Assembly (NCBI RefSeq): GCF_031143425.1
Contig: NC_090442.1
Location: 421,307,776-421,371,775 of the forward strand
Origin: Pleurodeles waltl
Lineage: Eukaryota; Chordata; Amphibia; Caudata; Salamandridae
Length of the DNA stretch: 64,000 nucleotides
Direction: 5' to 3'
In this document: positions 36,476-47,104 of the stretch, piece by piece
Position numbering within the stretch: the first letter of the stretch is position 1
Layout of the letters: each line of letters opens with the position of its first letter
Position numbers and translations under genes: made by a program
Notes under the pieces: generated by a model
What the model was told of the DNA's origin: nothing
The model's input: the letters and a program-made list of their open reading frames with translations, nothing else
The model's database searches: none

Positions 36476-38057
36476 ATGTTTTTACAAAAGTGCATGTGGA
36501 AGTTTACTGTCACTTTCCTTCCTTCTGCCTACAGGATTGTACAAACAAAGCCATCTCCCTCATAGCTATCTCTTCAGATGCAGCGTCTACAAACAATGGA
36601 TGCAGAATGGGAACTTTTTTCTCGATCTTGTTAGCATATATTCGAAAAAGCATAACAATGCGAGCACAAGTTTTTTGACTGCAAAAGATAAAAATAACAA
36701 CCTGGCAAGTTGGGCTAAGCGTTTGCTTCTAGGCTTTTAATTGCACTTTATACACAACATTTGAATGTAAAAAGGCATGCTAAAACAGCATGCATTGTAT
36801 GCACCCAGGCCTGTATTGCATACAACACAAAAAACACACTAAAGTCCTGAAACGCATCTCACCCCCTTCTTCTGCAAAGATCACCATGGTTGACAATCAA
36901 TGTCCCTTGTGTATAAATATTAGTAACGTAACAATTACATTTATTGTTTCTATAACCTACATCTAGTGCTAAGTGGCTTCATGGTCAGTGTATAGAAAAG
37001 GTTCATATATAGAAAAATTATCAATTGGAATTTCGGCTTTGCATTGTTTAGTGCTCCAGACCACAATTTCTTCTTCTTGCTATTCTTAAGTAAATCAATC
37101 GAGCTCCAAATTGTGTTCTTGTGTTTCTCTAGGACAGCAATTCCCAGACCAAAAGAACTCAGATACTTCTTTGTGATATAAGTATTTTTTGGGGTTGTTT
37201 TTAACCAAGCATCTTCCCATTCACACTTTGAACACACCTTCAGTCTTCTGAGCACATTCATTTCTTCATCACTAACCTCACAATAAGTATTGCACCTTCC
37301 ACTAGTAGTATTGGAGCCAATCCAGATAAAGAAAGTAGATATGAAGTACAATATTGTTTGTGAGGCTGATCCTAGCTTATATTTAAATGTATTTATTGTG
37401 CCCCTATCAGCAGCTTGTAGGTGTTACTGTGAGACCAAACCTGTTGTGTTTAATAAATGCAGGCGGACATGCTTTTTGCATCAGTGTGTAATCGGTGTAC
37501 TCTGTGCTACTTGCAAAGCGTACTATTCATCTGTGCATTTTAGAGTTATATCCTGCTTCAGTAGTGGTGAAACTATGCTTGCTAGTTGTGAGCATGAATG
37601 TCAATTCACTAAAATGCCAAGGCTAGCGGAAGTGACATCATACGCTTACACAGATTCACACTTACATGCACTCTCTCTCTCATGTAAACACATACTCACT
37701 TGCAAGCACACACAACATACATTTAATAGCATTTTATGTTTTTACTTACGTCAACTGTCCGGGAAAATCATATTCCAGCTAATTGTACTCCACATTATAT
37801 TACACTAATAGTGAATAATGCTTTACTATTCACTATTAGTGTAGGAAAAAACGGAGAAAACAAAGATAGTGGAGCACCAAACCACGTCTATATTGACGAG
37901 CTGCCACTGTGTGCCCCTGACACTGATTTTGCCACCTGAGGCCATGGGTCACAAAGGCAGTGCCAGGGGTTGCAAGGGGAAAGCCAAGGGTCACAGTTGC
38001 TACCCCTGGTGACCCCTAAATGACGTCCATGTCAGGGCATCCAAACAAGACTTTAAG
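36476..38057. other. Intronic sequence with a perfect 17-bp palindrome
   Basis: AT-rich DNA, no gene recognised. TACACTAATAGTGAATA (37801-37817) is exactly inverted at 37827-37843 with a 9-base spacer. Confidence 0.5.
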
Positions 38058-38222
38058 CCTGATTACAACTTTGGCGGAGGGGGTTAATCCATCCCAAATG
38101 TGACGGATATCCTGCCTGCGGTATTACGAGTCCATTATATCCTATGGACCTCGTAATACAGTGGGCGGGATATCTGTCACATTTAGGATGGATTAACCCC
38201 CTCCGCCAAAGTTGTAATCAGG
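38058..38222. repeat. Near-palindromic MITE, copy 1
   Basis: 38058-38094 and 38186-38222 are perfect 37-bp inverses (CCTGATTACAACTTTGGCGG...). The pairing continues inward with few mismatches to a centre near TCCATTATATCCTATGGA. Almost the whole 165 bp can fold into one hairpin. Confidence 0.85.
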
Positions 38223-38237
38223 TCCTTTGGGACTGCT

Positions 38238-38372
38238 TAAGATTTTGGCAGATGGGGTTACTTTGTCACAAACGTGATGAATATCCTGTCCACCATATTA
38301 CGATTCCATTATATCCTATGGGAATGTTTGTGACAGAGTAACCAGTCCACCAAACTCTAAATCAGGCCCTTT
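38238..38372. repeat. Near-palindromic MITE, copy 2 (decayed)
   Basis: Same order of blocks as copy 1, including the TCCATTATATCCTATGG centre. The left arm is GATTTTGGCAGATGGGGTTA and the right arm a shortened GTAACCAGTCCACCAAACTC. It starts about 15 bases after copy 1. Confidence 0.7.
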
Positions 38373-38495
38373 GTTAGTATTTAATCAGTGGAGATGTAGT
38401 TGCTTCCCACAATTGTGGGAACAATTCATATCCAAAATATTCAAGCCTTTCACTCTCAGTAACCACATAACTGTATTCCTTTGTCAAAGAACAAT

Positions 38496-38666
38496 GGGCC
38501 TTATTACGACCTTGACGGAGGGGTTTCCTCCATCACAAATGTGACAGAGATCCCGTCTGGCATATTACGATCTCCATAGAATATAATGGGATCATAATAC
38601 GGCAGGCGGGATATCTGTCACACTTGTCATGAAGGAAACCCCTCCGTCAAGGTCGTAATAAGGTCC
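38496..38666. repeat. Near-palindromic MITE, copy 3
   Basis: 171 bp. GGCCTTATTACGACCTTGAC... at the left is the inverse of ...GTCAAGGTCGTAATAAGGTCC at the right, with pairing deep into the centre. It is a diverged subfamily relative to copy 1: CTTGACGGAGGGG against CTTTGGCGGAGGGGG. Confidence 0.8.
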
Positions 38667-39200
38667 TGTGTGTTTTTCAGACCTAACCTAAGATTAACTA
38701 CTCTTCATTATCATAAATTCATCAGTATTTATCTGCTTCAGGCACGCCATTAGTATACATCAGTCATTTACACTAATTGTAATACATTCACTGTACATTG
38801 TAATTTGTTTACCTGTAAGAGAAGTCCCAAACTGGGTAACACAGTCTGTCATTTTTTAAATGCAGGCTGTTCTTCCAATCAGCAATAAAATACAAAATTC
38901 ACAAATGTATTTCCGAATTCATTGTACCACCCATTCTTTTCTTATACTGACAACCCTCAAAACGTAAAACATTAATCTATATTGTTATGGACCTATGAAT
39001 GGACCATAATACTTGGTTTTTCATGTGAGGGGAAAGGAGAAAACCCAAATTATTGTTCTAAAACTAAACTGTAAGTTGAGTCCACTTTATGCCATATTGT
39101 TTTGTGATCATTCATACCTTAAGGTTCAAATATTATGTAGTCACTGTTAAGGTCCAATGGCGCTCTATGAGATTTCATAACCTATAAGGAAGACTAAAGT
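38667..39200. other. Intronic sequence, nothing recognised
   Basis: AT-rich intron, no structure or coding potential noted. Confidence 0.4.
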
Positions 39201-40220
39201 GCAAACATAGCTTTGTAGTGCTCTTGTTAATATTCCTTGCTTTCAAAAACATCTTTCACAATTTTAAGGGCTCCACTCAAAGACTAACGTTATTTAAAAT
39301 CTATATGTATCCTCTTACTGATGTCATCCAGCCATTTGGACTTAATGTGGTATGCAATGCTGATGACATTCAGCTTATGTTTTCTTTTCTAGAGGCTAAA
39401 GGTGAGCTTCAGGACACCTTTAAGACTTGTCTCACTTGATTATCTGAATGGATGAGCACAGTTGTCTGAAAATGAATTTGGATTAAACTTGAATTCTGTG
39501 TCTTGGATGTTCTCCATTAATTTGGTTCAGTGTTTGGTGGCCAACAAAACTAACAGTGTGTCAATCCCGGTAGACTCGCTGAAGAACCCAGGAATCAAAT
39601 TTTACATAGACCTCTCTTTTTTCCCTCAGGTGATAATGGTGACTGGTCCATGTTTTTCTCTTGTCATGTCTGAATAAAATCCTCAAAATTATGCCTGAAT
39701 ACTTGTGAAAGACCATTCTGCACTCCATGATCACTTTGTTATTACACAATTTTCATCTCCAGGTTGTTCAGAATGACACTGCCACATTGCTTCTTAATCT
39801 TTCTTGGCAGGGATCTAATACCTCACTTTTGAAAATATTACTTTGGCCCCTAGTTCGCAAGTGGATTTTGTTTAAAGGCCTGTTGATAATGTTTAGAGCC
39901 TTACTTGAGAGAAAGAATTACACTCTGAGTCGTCCTCCAGACCTCTTAGATCATCTCATCAGCTTTTGCTACAAAGCCCAAAAGTCTGTTGCATTTGGAA
40001 GGGTGTGCATTTTTTCTCTTTTCTGGCGCCTAAATTGTGGAATGAGTATTCCTCTGTCTTCCTGCGATTTTATCTGAACTTTTAAAAAAAAAAGAAAACT
40101 GAAAAGATAGCTTCTTCACAGTACCTTATCCAGCAGCTGTACTCCTGTCTTATTTAGCACCGGGACAGTTTGTTGGGCAGATGTTCTCAACAAATGCTTC
40201 ATTCATTCATTCATTCATGA
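39200..40220 (+). mobile_element. Degenerate L2/CR1-type LINE fragment (3' end)
   Basis: Frames at 39218-39439 and 39727-40077 carry a decayed reverse-transcriptase block (VVCNADDIQLMF, in place of YADDTQL) and the L2-type C-terminal block (LQVVQNDTATLLL ... LLIMFRALLERK), with stops between. The fragment ends in an (ATTC)n tail near 40199-40218. Ends are approximate. Confidence 0.6.
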
Positions 40221-40309
40221 TGACATTCATCTCTGTGCAGAGGGTTCCAAAAGCATCTACCCATGAACTCATCTATTGCATTGCACCATTAGCAATCGAA
40301 GCATCCATT

Positions 40310-40995
40310 TAGGGCGTATGTGCGGAATTGCACGTTTGCTGTTTCCTAATAGTGAATTTTAGCGATTTGCTATTAGGAAATCACAAACTGCGATGTACAA
40401 TAGTGTGTTTAACACTGTTAGCGATTCCAGTGGGTCGCAAATGGACCTCCCTCATCAATATTCATGAGGCAGTTTACAATTTGCGACCCACTGTGAATGG
40501 CCAAAATCACAGGGATGGTGACCAGCTGGGGCCAGCAGACCATCATGTCTGTGATTTTAAATAAAGCCTTTTTTTGTGATGCAGCCCATTCTCCTTAAAG
40601 GAAAATGGGGTGCATTACAAAAGCAAAAATGAAACGTTTTCTTTTAATTTTTTAAGAGTAGGCAGTGGTTTGTGAGACCATTGCCTGCTCTTAAAACATG
40701 TTGGCGCCTCCATTCACCAAGAGGAAGGGGTCACTTGGGGACCCCTTCCCATTTGCAAATGGGCTACCAACTCCTTTAAGGAGTCGGTAAAATGCTAATG
40801 TTTTGCGACTGAAATGTGGTAGCAAAACATTCACACATACTGGTGTGATTCGGTATTAGGAAGGGACACCCTAAACACGTCTCTTTCTAATACCGACTTG
40901 CAAAAGCAAAATGCGATTCGGTAACAAGTTTCCGAGTTGCATTTTGCCTTTGGTACATCGAAAAAAGCATTTTTCCAGTCACAAGCGGCCCAATA
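40310..40995. repeat. Multi-hairpin element, second sequence type
   Basis: A chain of consecutive inverted repeats unrelated in sequence to the GGCGGTC family. TTTCCTAATAG (40342) pairs with CTATTAGGAAA (40370). GTGGGTCGCAAAT (40430) pairs with ATTTGCGACCCAC (40479). AAAATCACAG (40503) pairs with CTGTGATTTT (40549), with ATGGT.../...ACCAT nested inside. GAGTAGGCAGTGGT pairs with ACCATTGCCTGCTC (about 40658-40693). GGAAGGGGTC pairs with GACCCCTTCC near 40722-40749. GGTATTAGGAAG pairs with CTTTCTAATACC near 40852-40893. AAAAGCAAAATGCGA pairs, with mismatches, with a TTGCATTTTGCCTTT stretch near 40937. Termini are not certain. Confidence 0.7.
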
Positions 40996-43620
40996 AAATC
41001 GAATAAGTTTACCAATTGTAGCAATACAAGTCTTAATAGTTATCCTTAGTGAAATGAGGATCAGCATCATACATTGAGTCTTAGCACTGAATGTCAGCAT
41101 GCATGTTCTTTATAGTGTCCCTTTACTAATCACTGGAAAAGGGCCAGGTGATTATATGCCGTTTAGGTGCAAACGAAAGAGGTGCACAATTTGTACAGTC
41201 TCCTCTTGTCCTAGGTTGGAGTAAATCAGTTCCTTCCCATGGATACCATGTTGCAGCAGATTGGTTATTAACTTGATTAGGATTACTTAACAGACTCAGT
41301 GTAGACTTGCCCACTTGTCTAACGTGATCATTATTGACTTTGGGTTCTTAGTTACCGGAATGTAGGTACAAAAAGGTTGCATTTCTTTCGCGAGGGAGGT
41401 TTGTGTTATCCTTACTATTGAAGGAAGCTTTATTTGCTGGAAGATTTTGCCCATTGCACTCATGTCACACTTTTATTAAATTTAGCCTAACCAATGTATT
41501 CAGGACATCTTGATCACCCCCTCCTGGGAATATAATTTAAGAGAATTCATCTTGTCCATGACGTAGTTGTACTTCTCTGGAAAGTCTAGAGGTGGGGCTA
41601 TGTGTTTATGTTTTGAGTTTATAGATTTTAAACTGGAACATCCTATTGTTGACACTAACTGCTGGTAGTAGGTAAAAGATGGGAAGATTAATGCTGAAAC
41701 AATTATTTGATTATTTCCATAATATGTATTCTTAGGGGCCAAGTCAAATGCTCAGGGGTAGGTTTGATCTATAGTTTAGGAGCAAGGTAGCAAATAGAAC
41801 TTTGTCTGGAGAGTGAAGTCCATCAGAGCGCAAAGTGCAGGCTGGTAAATACTGTTGGAGAGATAGATGTCCTCTACTGGAGAAGCTCTGTAGACAAAGC
41901 ATTATCCTTAAAAACCTTACAATGGACATGTTTGGCCACACAAAGCCAATATAAGTCTTTACTTACATTGATTTCATCTGAATGTTTAACAGAAGTTGTG
42001 TCACAGCATGCTGAATTACTTGCAAATTTCGGGAAAGTGACTGAGATAAGTTCACATGTAGAGAGTTTCCCTGGTCAAGGTGGAAGTTGGTTTATGACGG
42101 GGTTCCTGCTGCATACTGCTACTATTTTGCCCACCTGCAATGTAGATTATACAGCTTGGTCAGGGGCCTTCTGAGTGGTTTCTCTTGCCCTCATGGGCCA
42201 GCATGTGCTGTACATCCATCAATTGTAGCTAGTGATGTATGCCCAGAGCATTGTTGCTCCAATTGTCATGAGTCTTTGTAACATGGGATTCCCAATATTT
42301 TACATCTACATTTTACCTCTACACACAAAATGTGAAGTCAAACATTGGCTCTCTGTAATGTCAAGAAGACTGTGCTATTTGTGTGGTTGAGTTATATGTA
42401 AATGTGTTACTTTAAATTCCAAATTCTTGGAAACTCCTTCTACTCCTGCAATACCATTGTGTTGCACCTGTCTTAGGTTTTGTCCACCATTCTGCATAAT
42501 AGAAGGTGTAATTGTCACTTACTGATAAGGTATTTGGAATTGCTTGTTGATATTCGAGGAATTCATGTGTTTTTAGTGATGGGTCATACTGAAGCTGAGC
42601 TTCCAAACAGGCCTGGCTCATGGCACATTGCACTCAGAGCACAAGTAAGACTCTAGAATTTGGTTCAGTAGCTGCCTCCACTGACGAGTGCCCCTCACAA
42701 TGATTAATTTCTTGCAACGCATATTGGCCCTTTCCTTAATAATGGTCGTCTGCACTGCCCTGAGAACCTTCTGTATCGAAGAGAAATGCTCTTCGGCACT
42801 TGTAGAAGAAGTGAGATTTGTATGCAATTGGTGTAGTCTGACCTTCATTGCACAATATATAAGCAATGCTGCCTGACTTGGAACTATTCTTATTACCAAA
42901 TTGTTTAAGCTGTCGATGTTTGTATACGTGCTGTTGAGATCATGTCTTTCGATAAACCCCTGAGGATCTGAGAATGTTCTTTGTCCTAGTCTTTCCCCAT
43001 AATTGTAGGGTGAATCAATTGGTACAATAGCACCAATCTCTCTGCAAAATGTGCAAGATATGGTTGTCTACAATTCAGAAATCCATTACTACTTGCAATT
43101 TTTTGCGAGAATTTTGGACTGCATTGTCACACATTTTTCAAGAACTCTGGAGCAAGTGCTTTTACTTCACTGGATACTTCATAATCCAGGAAGATTACCT
43201 TCAATTAGCATATCTCTGGTTTTCTAAATTTAATTTGCAACCTGCCTCTGTAAGTATCATGATTACTCTGTCAACCTGTTGGAGTTGTTCATTTAATTAA
43301 TAATTGGTAATGTTGATACATTTTATTCAAAATACAGCCTGAGATTAGGTCCCCTACACCCTCTGGCTAAGTGTGGGCTCAAATGCCAAGTTACCAACTA
43401 GAGACAGGAAACCTGGCTGACCATAGCCTAAGAACCACTGCTCATTAACTGAGAATGATGGATTCTGGGCAATGCCCATTCTTGTGAGACATACATGATT
43501 GTTTTATTGTTAGTGAGTTCTGAAACTCATTTGACCATGAATTAACACAAATAAGCATTCACACAATTGCTATATTGTGGGATTTTATTAAAATCATCAT
43601 CCTACACTAGTGCAGATTAT
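40996..43620. other. Intronic sequence, no confident assignment
   Basis: Minus-strand frames at 42412-42899 faintly resemble the region between endonuclease and reverse transcriptase of Tx1/L1 LINEs (a LEAQLQYDPSLKTHEFLE block). I could not find flanking RT motifs, so no element is called. Nothing else recognised. Confidence 0.3.
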
Positions 43621-44228
43621 GGCCCTCATTCTGACCTTGGCGGGCGGCGGAGGCCGCCCGCCAAAGTCCCGCCGTCAGGTTACCGTTCCGCGGTCGAAAG
43701 ACCGCGGTGGTAATTCTGACTTTCCCGCTGGGCTGGCGGGCGGTCGCCTTCAGGCCGCCCGCCAGCCCAGCGGGAAAGAGGCTTCCACGATGAAGCCGGC
43801 TCGGAATCGAGCCGGCGGAGTGGAAGCTGTGCGACGGGTGCAGTTGCACCCGTCGCGTATTTCACTGTCTGCGCAGCAGACAGTGAAATACATTTAGGGG
43901 CCCTCTTACGGGGGCCCCTGCAATGCCCATGCCAGTGGCATGGGCACTGCAGGGGCCCCCAGGGGCCCCGCGACCCCCCCTACCGCCATCCGGTATCTGG
44001 ATGGCGGTAGGGGGGGTCGGAATCCCCTCGGCGGCGCAGCAAGCTGCGCCGCCTTGGAGGATTCAATGGGGCGGCGGTACACTGACGGGAGACCGCCAGT
44101 GGTGCCGGTCCGACCGCGGCTTTACCGCCGCGGTCGGAATCCCCATTGGAGCACCGCCGGCCTGTCGGCGGTGCTCCCGCGGTCCTCCGCCCTGGCGGTC
44201 TTTGACCGCCAGGGTCAGAATGACCGCC
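43621..44228. repeat. Well-preserved multi-hairpin element (GGCGGTC family)
   Basis: About 608 bp, GC-rich with CpGs intact, bounded by GGCCCTCATTCTGACC and GGTCAGAATGACCGCC (inverted, about 13 of 16 matching) and flanked by TAT on each side. Inside, hairpins follow one another almost without spacing: 43637-43664 (12 bp), 43688-43707 (8), 43720-43778 (24-bp arms, 11-base loop), 43795-43816 nested in 43781-43827, 43831-43856 (12), 43858-43890 (15), 43910-43960 (about 24), 43972-44018 (20), 44030-44053 (11), 44110-44137 (10), 44148-44177 (12) and 44190-44214 (11). Nearly all listed stems are perfect. No coding content; the frames on both strands follow from the composition. Transposition mechanism unknown; nonautonomous DNA element suspected. 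Confidence 0.85.
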
Positions 44229-45380
44229 TATGTGTATTAATGTAACTATGAAAACAAACAATATAGTGGTAAACAAAGGCAATTAATAAGCAAAATATTG
44301 AAAAATAATTGCAACATTGTGACAGTGTTAAGAAGCTCTTTGCACTGAATGATGGAACCAGTCTTTGTTCGCCAACCCTCCCCTTTTAGCAATTAGCTAA
44401 ACTAAATCAGCTCCAAAAGTGCCTATCTGAGTTTCTTGAGTTGCCCTTTAGCCTGCATGTCTTTGTCCAAAAATGGGCTCATTGTTGATTTGTGGTGCTA
44501 TGAGCAAGCCATTAGGACTAAACTGGCTACTAGAAGCCAGCCTATGGCCTTTGCCAAGGATGTTTATCGCTCTACTTGCAGGAACCAAGTCTCTCAGGAA
44601 GTCGAAGATACCCCTCTCTGTCTAATACTTGCCTGCACAAAGCTTAAATATGCTTTTATGATTATTTAAAAAAAGGTCAGTGCTTGCAACAAATAATGTC
44701 ATATGCAAGAATTAACGTATTAATCTTGCTGCACATTCACTTAATTTTTATAACACATTATAGATTACATAAATACATGTCCCTGAATGACTGATGTGGT
44801 ATCAAACTTAAATAAAGTAAATGTTATATGTTGCACATGTACTAACACTACTAAATGCAGTACATGCTTAAAAATGCAAAACGAGCACTCAAATAAATAA
44901 ATATATAAATATCTGAAATGCAATTGAGGGTACAAAGTCAGAAAATGCAAATAATACATCCTTACAAATGTAATCTACATAAGACACCACACTTGAATCC
45001 CACTGCAACAATTTAGTGATGGGGTAGAGAAATCCCATGGGCTACTTTTACACCCTTCAGGTAATTTATCAAATTCACATTTGCCTTCCCCCCGATGTAA
45101 ATGAGGTCAGGTAATAAAATTCAGGATTTTGTGCCATCCTGCTGCTGAGAGTATTCTCTCTGTTGGACCATTATTGTTATTTTCGCCCATTCATTTTGGC
45201 AGCCATTGCGACGCTGTCTTCATACAAGAATACAGTTTATCACAATGTTCTATACTGCAGTAGACATTCACATGGGGTTCCCGAGCTGGGTGCCCTAGGA
45301 AAGTACAGTTTTGTTTGGCACTATCTCCTTGGGTGTGTAGATTGGTCTTTCTATAAACATCCATATTATCCAGACACCAA
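44229..45380. other. Intronic sequence, nothing recognised
   Basis: AT-rich intron. No gene or clear repeat boundary. The right end leads into the ribozyme-like element. Confidence 0.4.
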
Positions 45381-45483
45381 CGGGAGTCCCTGCATTGACC
45401 CGGTCCTGATGAGACCCCATATTTCATAAGGGGCCGAAACGTCGTCGGCAAACATAAAATGAACCAAGCTTTTGGGACTCTCG
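45381..45483 (+). ncRNA. Candidate type I hammerhead ribozyme
   Basis: The two conserved core strings are in order: CTGATGAG at 45406-45413 and CGAAAC at 45435-45440. Between them CCCC (45415-45418) pairs with GGGG (45430-45433) plus a closing G-C, forming stem II with an 11-base loop and one mismatch. A minimal stem III (C45440-G45444, loop GTC) is followed by TC, the expected cleavage site after C45446. Stem I is supported near the core by GTC/GGC and distally by a 10-bp helix, 45381-45390 (CGGGAGTCCC) with 45474-45483. Small hammerheads like this are known in newt satellite 2 and Penelope-like elements. No reverse transcriptase was seen nearby. Confidence 0.55.
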
Positions 45484-47104
45484 AACTTTTGCAAGGGCCC
45501 TTTTCATCTGTTTATAATTCGTTCAAAGTGGTTGTTAGTTGTTTTCATGGAAACATATGAGTTCTATGTATTATGAATATGGTTATTTTGTTAGTTTCTT
45601 CCTTTTCTTCACATGGGACACTGAGCACAATATGTTTTTATTTCTTTATTTTATTTTTTATAAATATAATTGTTTTTGCTCACATTGCTTTCCTGACTTT
45701 GCTTGTTTCTATTGATTTCCGTGGATAGTTATTTTATTTTTTTGAGTCATTGTTGCCATTGTGCTTATGAATATTTATTGTTAATTTTGTATCTCGTGAT
45801 ATCCAGAAGGAGAACCGTTGTTTCTGTACAATACGTTATGACCCTGGTTCTCTGAATATATGGTTTCCCATGGTGTTGTTATTGCCTGCCGCAGAGTGCA
45901 GCACTTTTACTTGATCCTTTGAGTGTTGGTTACCACCAATATCTCATCTGTCAGAGTGTAGTGCACATGACTCTGGGAGTGTTCAGAGCCAGTCCCCAGG
46001 TGGTATCATTGCTTACCTACTACATGCATGTACGAATACAGAGACATGTTTTACATGCTGTTGTGAGGGTATGCCGGCAGATGTGAAGGACATGCTTTCA
46101 TAAGCCAGGGTCAGAGCTAGGAGTACATGCAGTGGGCAGTAATGTGAATATGTGTGATCTCAAGAGCAACTCATTGTCATTTGGTTGTTATTTGTGCTAT
46201 GGTGGCTTCATGCATGCAGAAGGGAAAGAGTGACATTTTGCCTGGAGGTTGATATGGTAGAGCTTAAAACAGACGTGAGAGATTTGGAGTGTGTGCTTAG
46301 TAGGAGCATTTGTGACTCATGAGTCTTAGTGACTGTCAGGTGCCTGGATCCTGAATGGAGGAGCACCAGGGTAGTATTGGTTAGTGTTGTTAAACAGTGA
46401 AGCCTATATGGCTGTTTGCATTGTTTTAATTACTTCAGAATGTGCTGCTGGTGCATCTGGTGGGTTCTCTTGTATTGAAATATTAGTGTTGAGGCATTTG
46501 AGAGTTAAAATCAGTTTGAGAACAAGAGAGTTTAGCTGGTACATCATTACATTATCTTACATTATGTTCAAGTTACATTGTATGTGCTTTCTGGTTGCCT
46601 TTACTTTTGTTGAAGAGTGTCATATGGTCTTGGACACTGTGTTCATTGCTTTTGAGTGTGATGTTAAAAGTCAAGTTTTATAATGCTGCTTTCTTTTCAC
46701 CAGAGTGTATTGTTGTTAAATCATTATGTTCTGTCTTATTACATTACCTTAGGTGCTGAAATGCGAGGTGGGCTAGCCATTACATGCATTACTTTCATCC
46801 CATTAACTTATGTGATAGCTTAAATTCAAGTATGTTAAAGTTAAGCTCATTTGTATATTACATGAGATGCTTTAACCCACTAAGCTGCATTATCTACGCA
46901 GTTTGTGCTTTTTTATGTCTAGCAATCATTTAAAATGTGGACCTAGTTATATTGTGACTATTTTTCTATCTTATTTCTTCTCAATCACTGTATAGCTAAA
47001 TTCCCCATTCAATGTTCCCTCTTTCACAGTGTTTTTTTTGTATCTGTTCAGTGTATGGTGTATTTCCATTCCCAGAATCAGTAAATCCTGGTATATGTAT
47101 TGTC
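45484..47104. other. Intronic sequence, nothing recognised
   Basis: T-rich intron. It may include the remainder of the element that carries the ribozyme, but no domain or terminus can be defined. Confidence 0.35.

Noticed and set aside
42412..42899. Minus-strand frames resembling a Tx1/L1 ORF2 linker
   Set aside because: One weak block only. No endonuclease or RT motif was found in the correct neighbouring positions.
43637..44214. Serial short repeats as a CRISPR-like array
   Set aside because: The hairpins differ in sequence, there are no uniform spacers, and the context is a vertebrate intron.
43607..44282. Arg/Pro/Gly-rich frames on both strands over the hairpin element
   Set aside because: Palindromic GC-rich DNA gives mirrored open frames. 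There is no domain or gene-like start.
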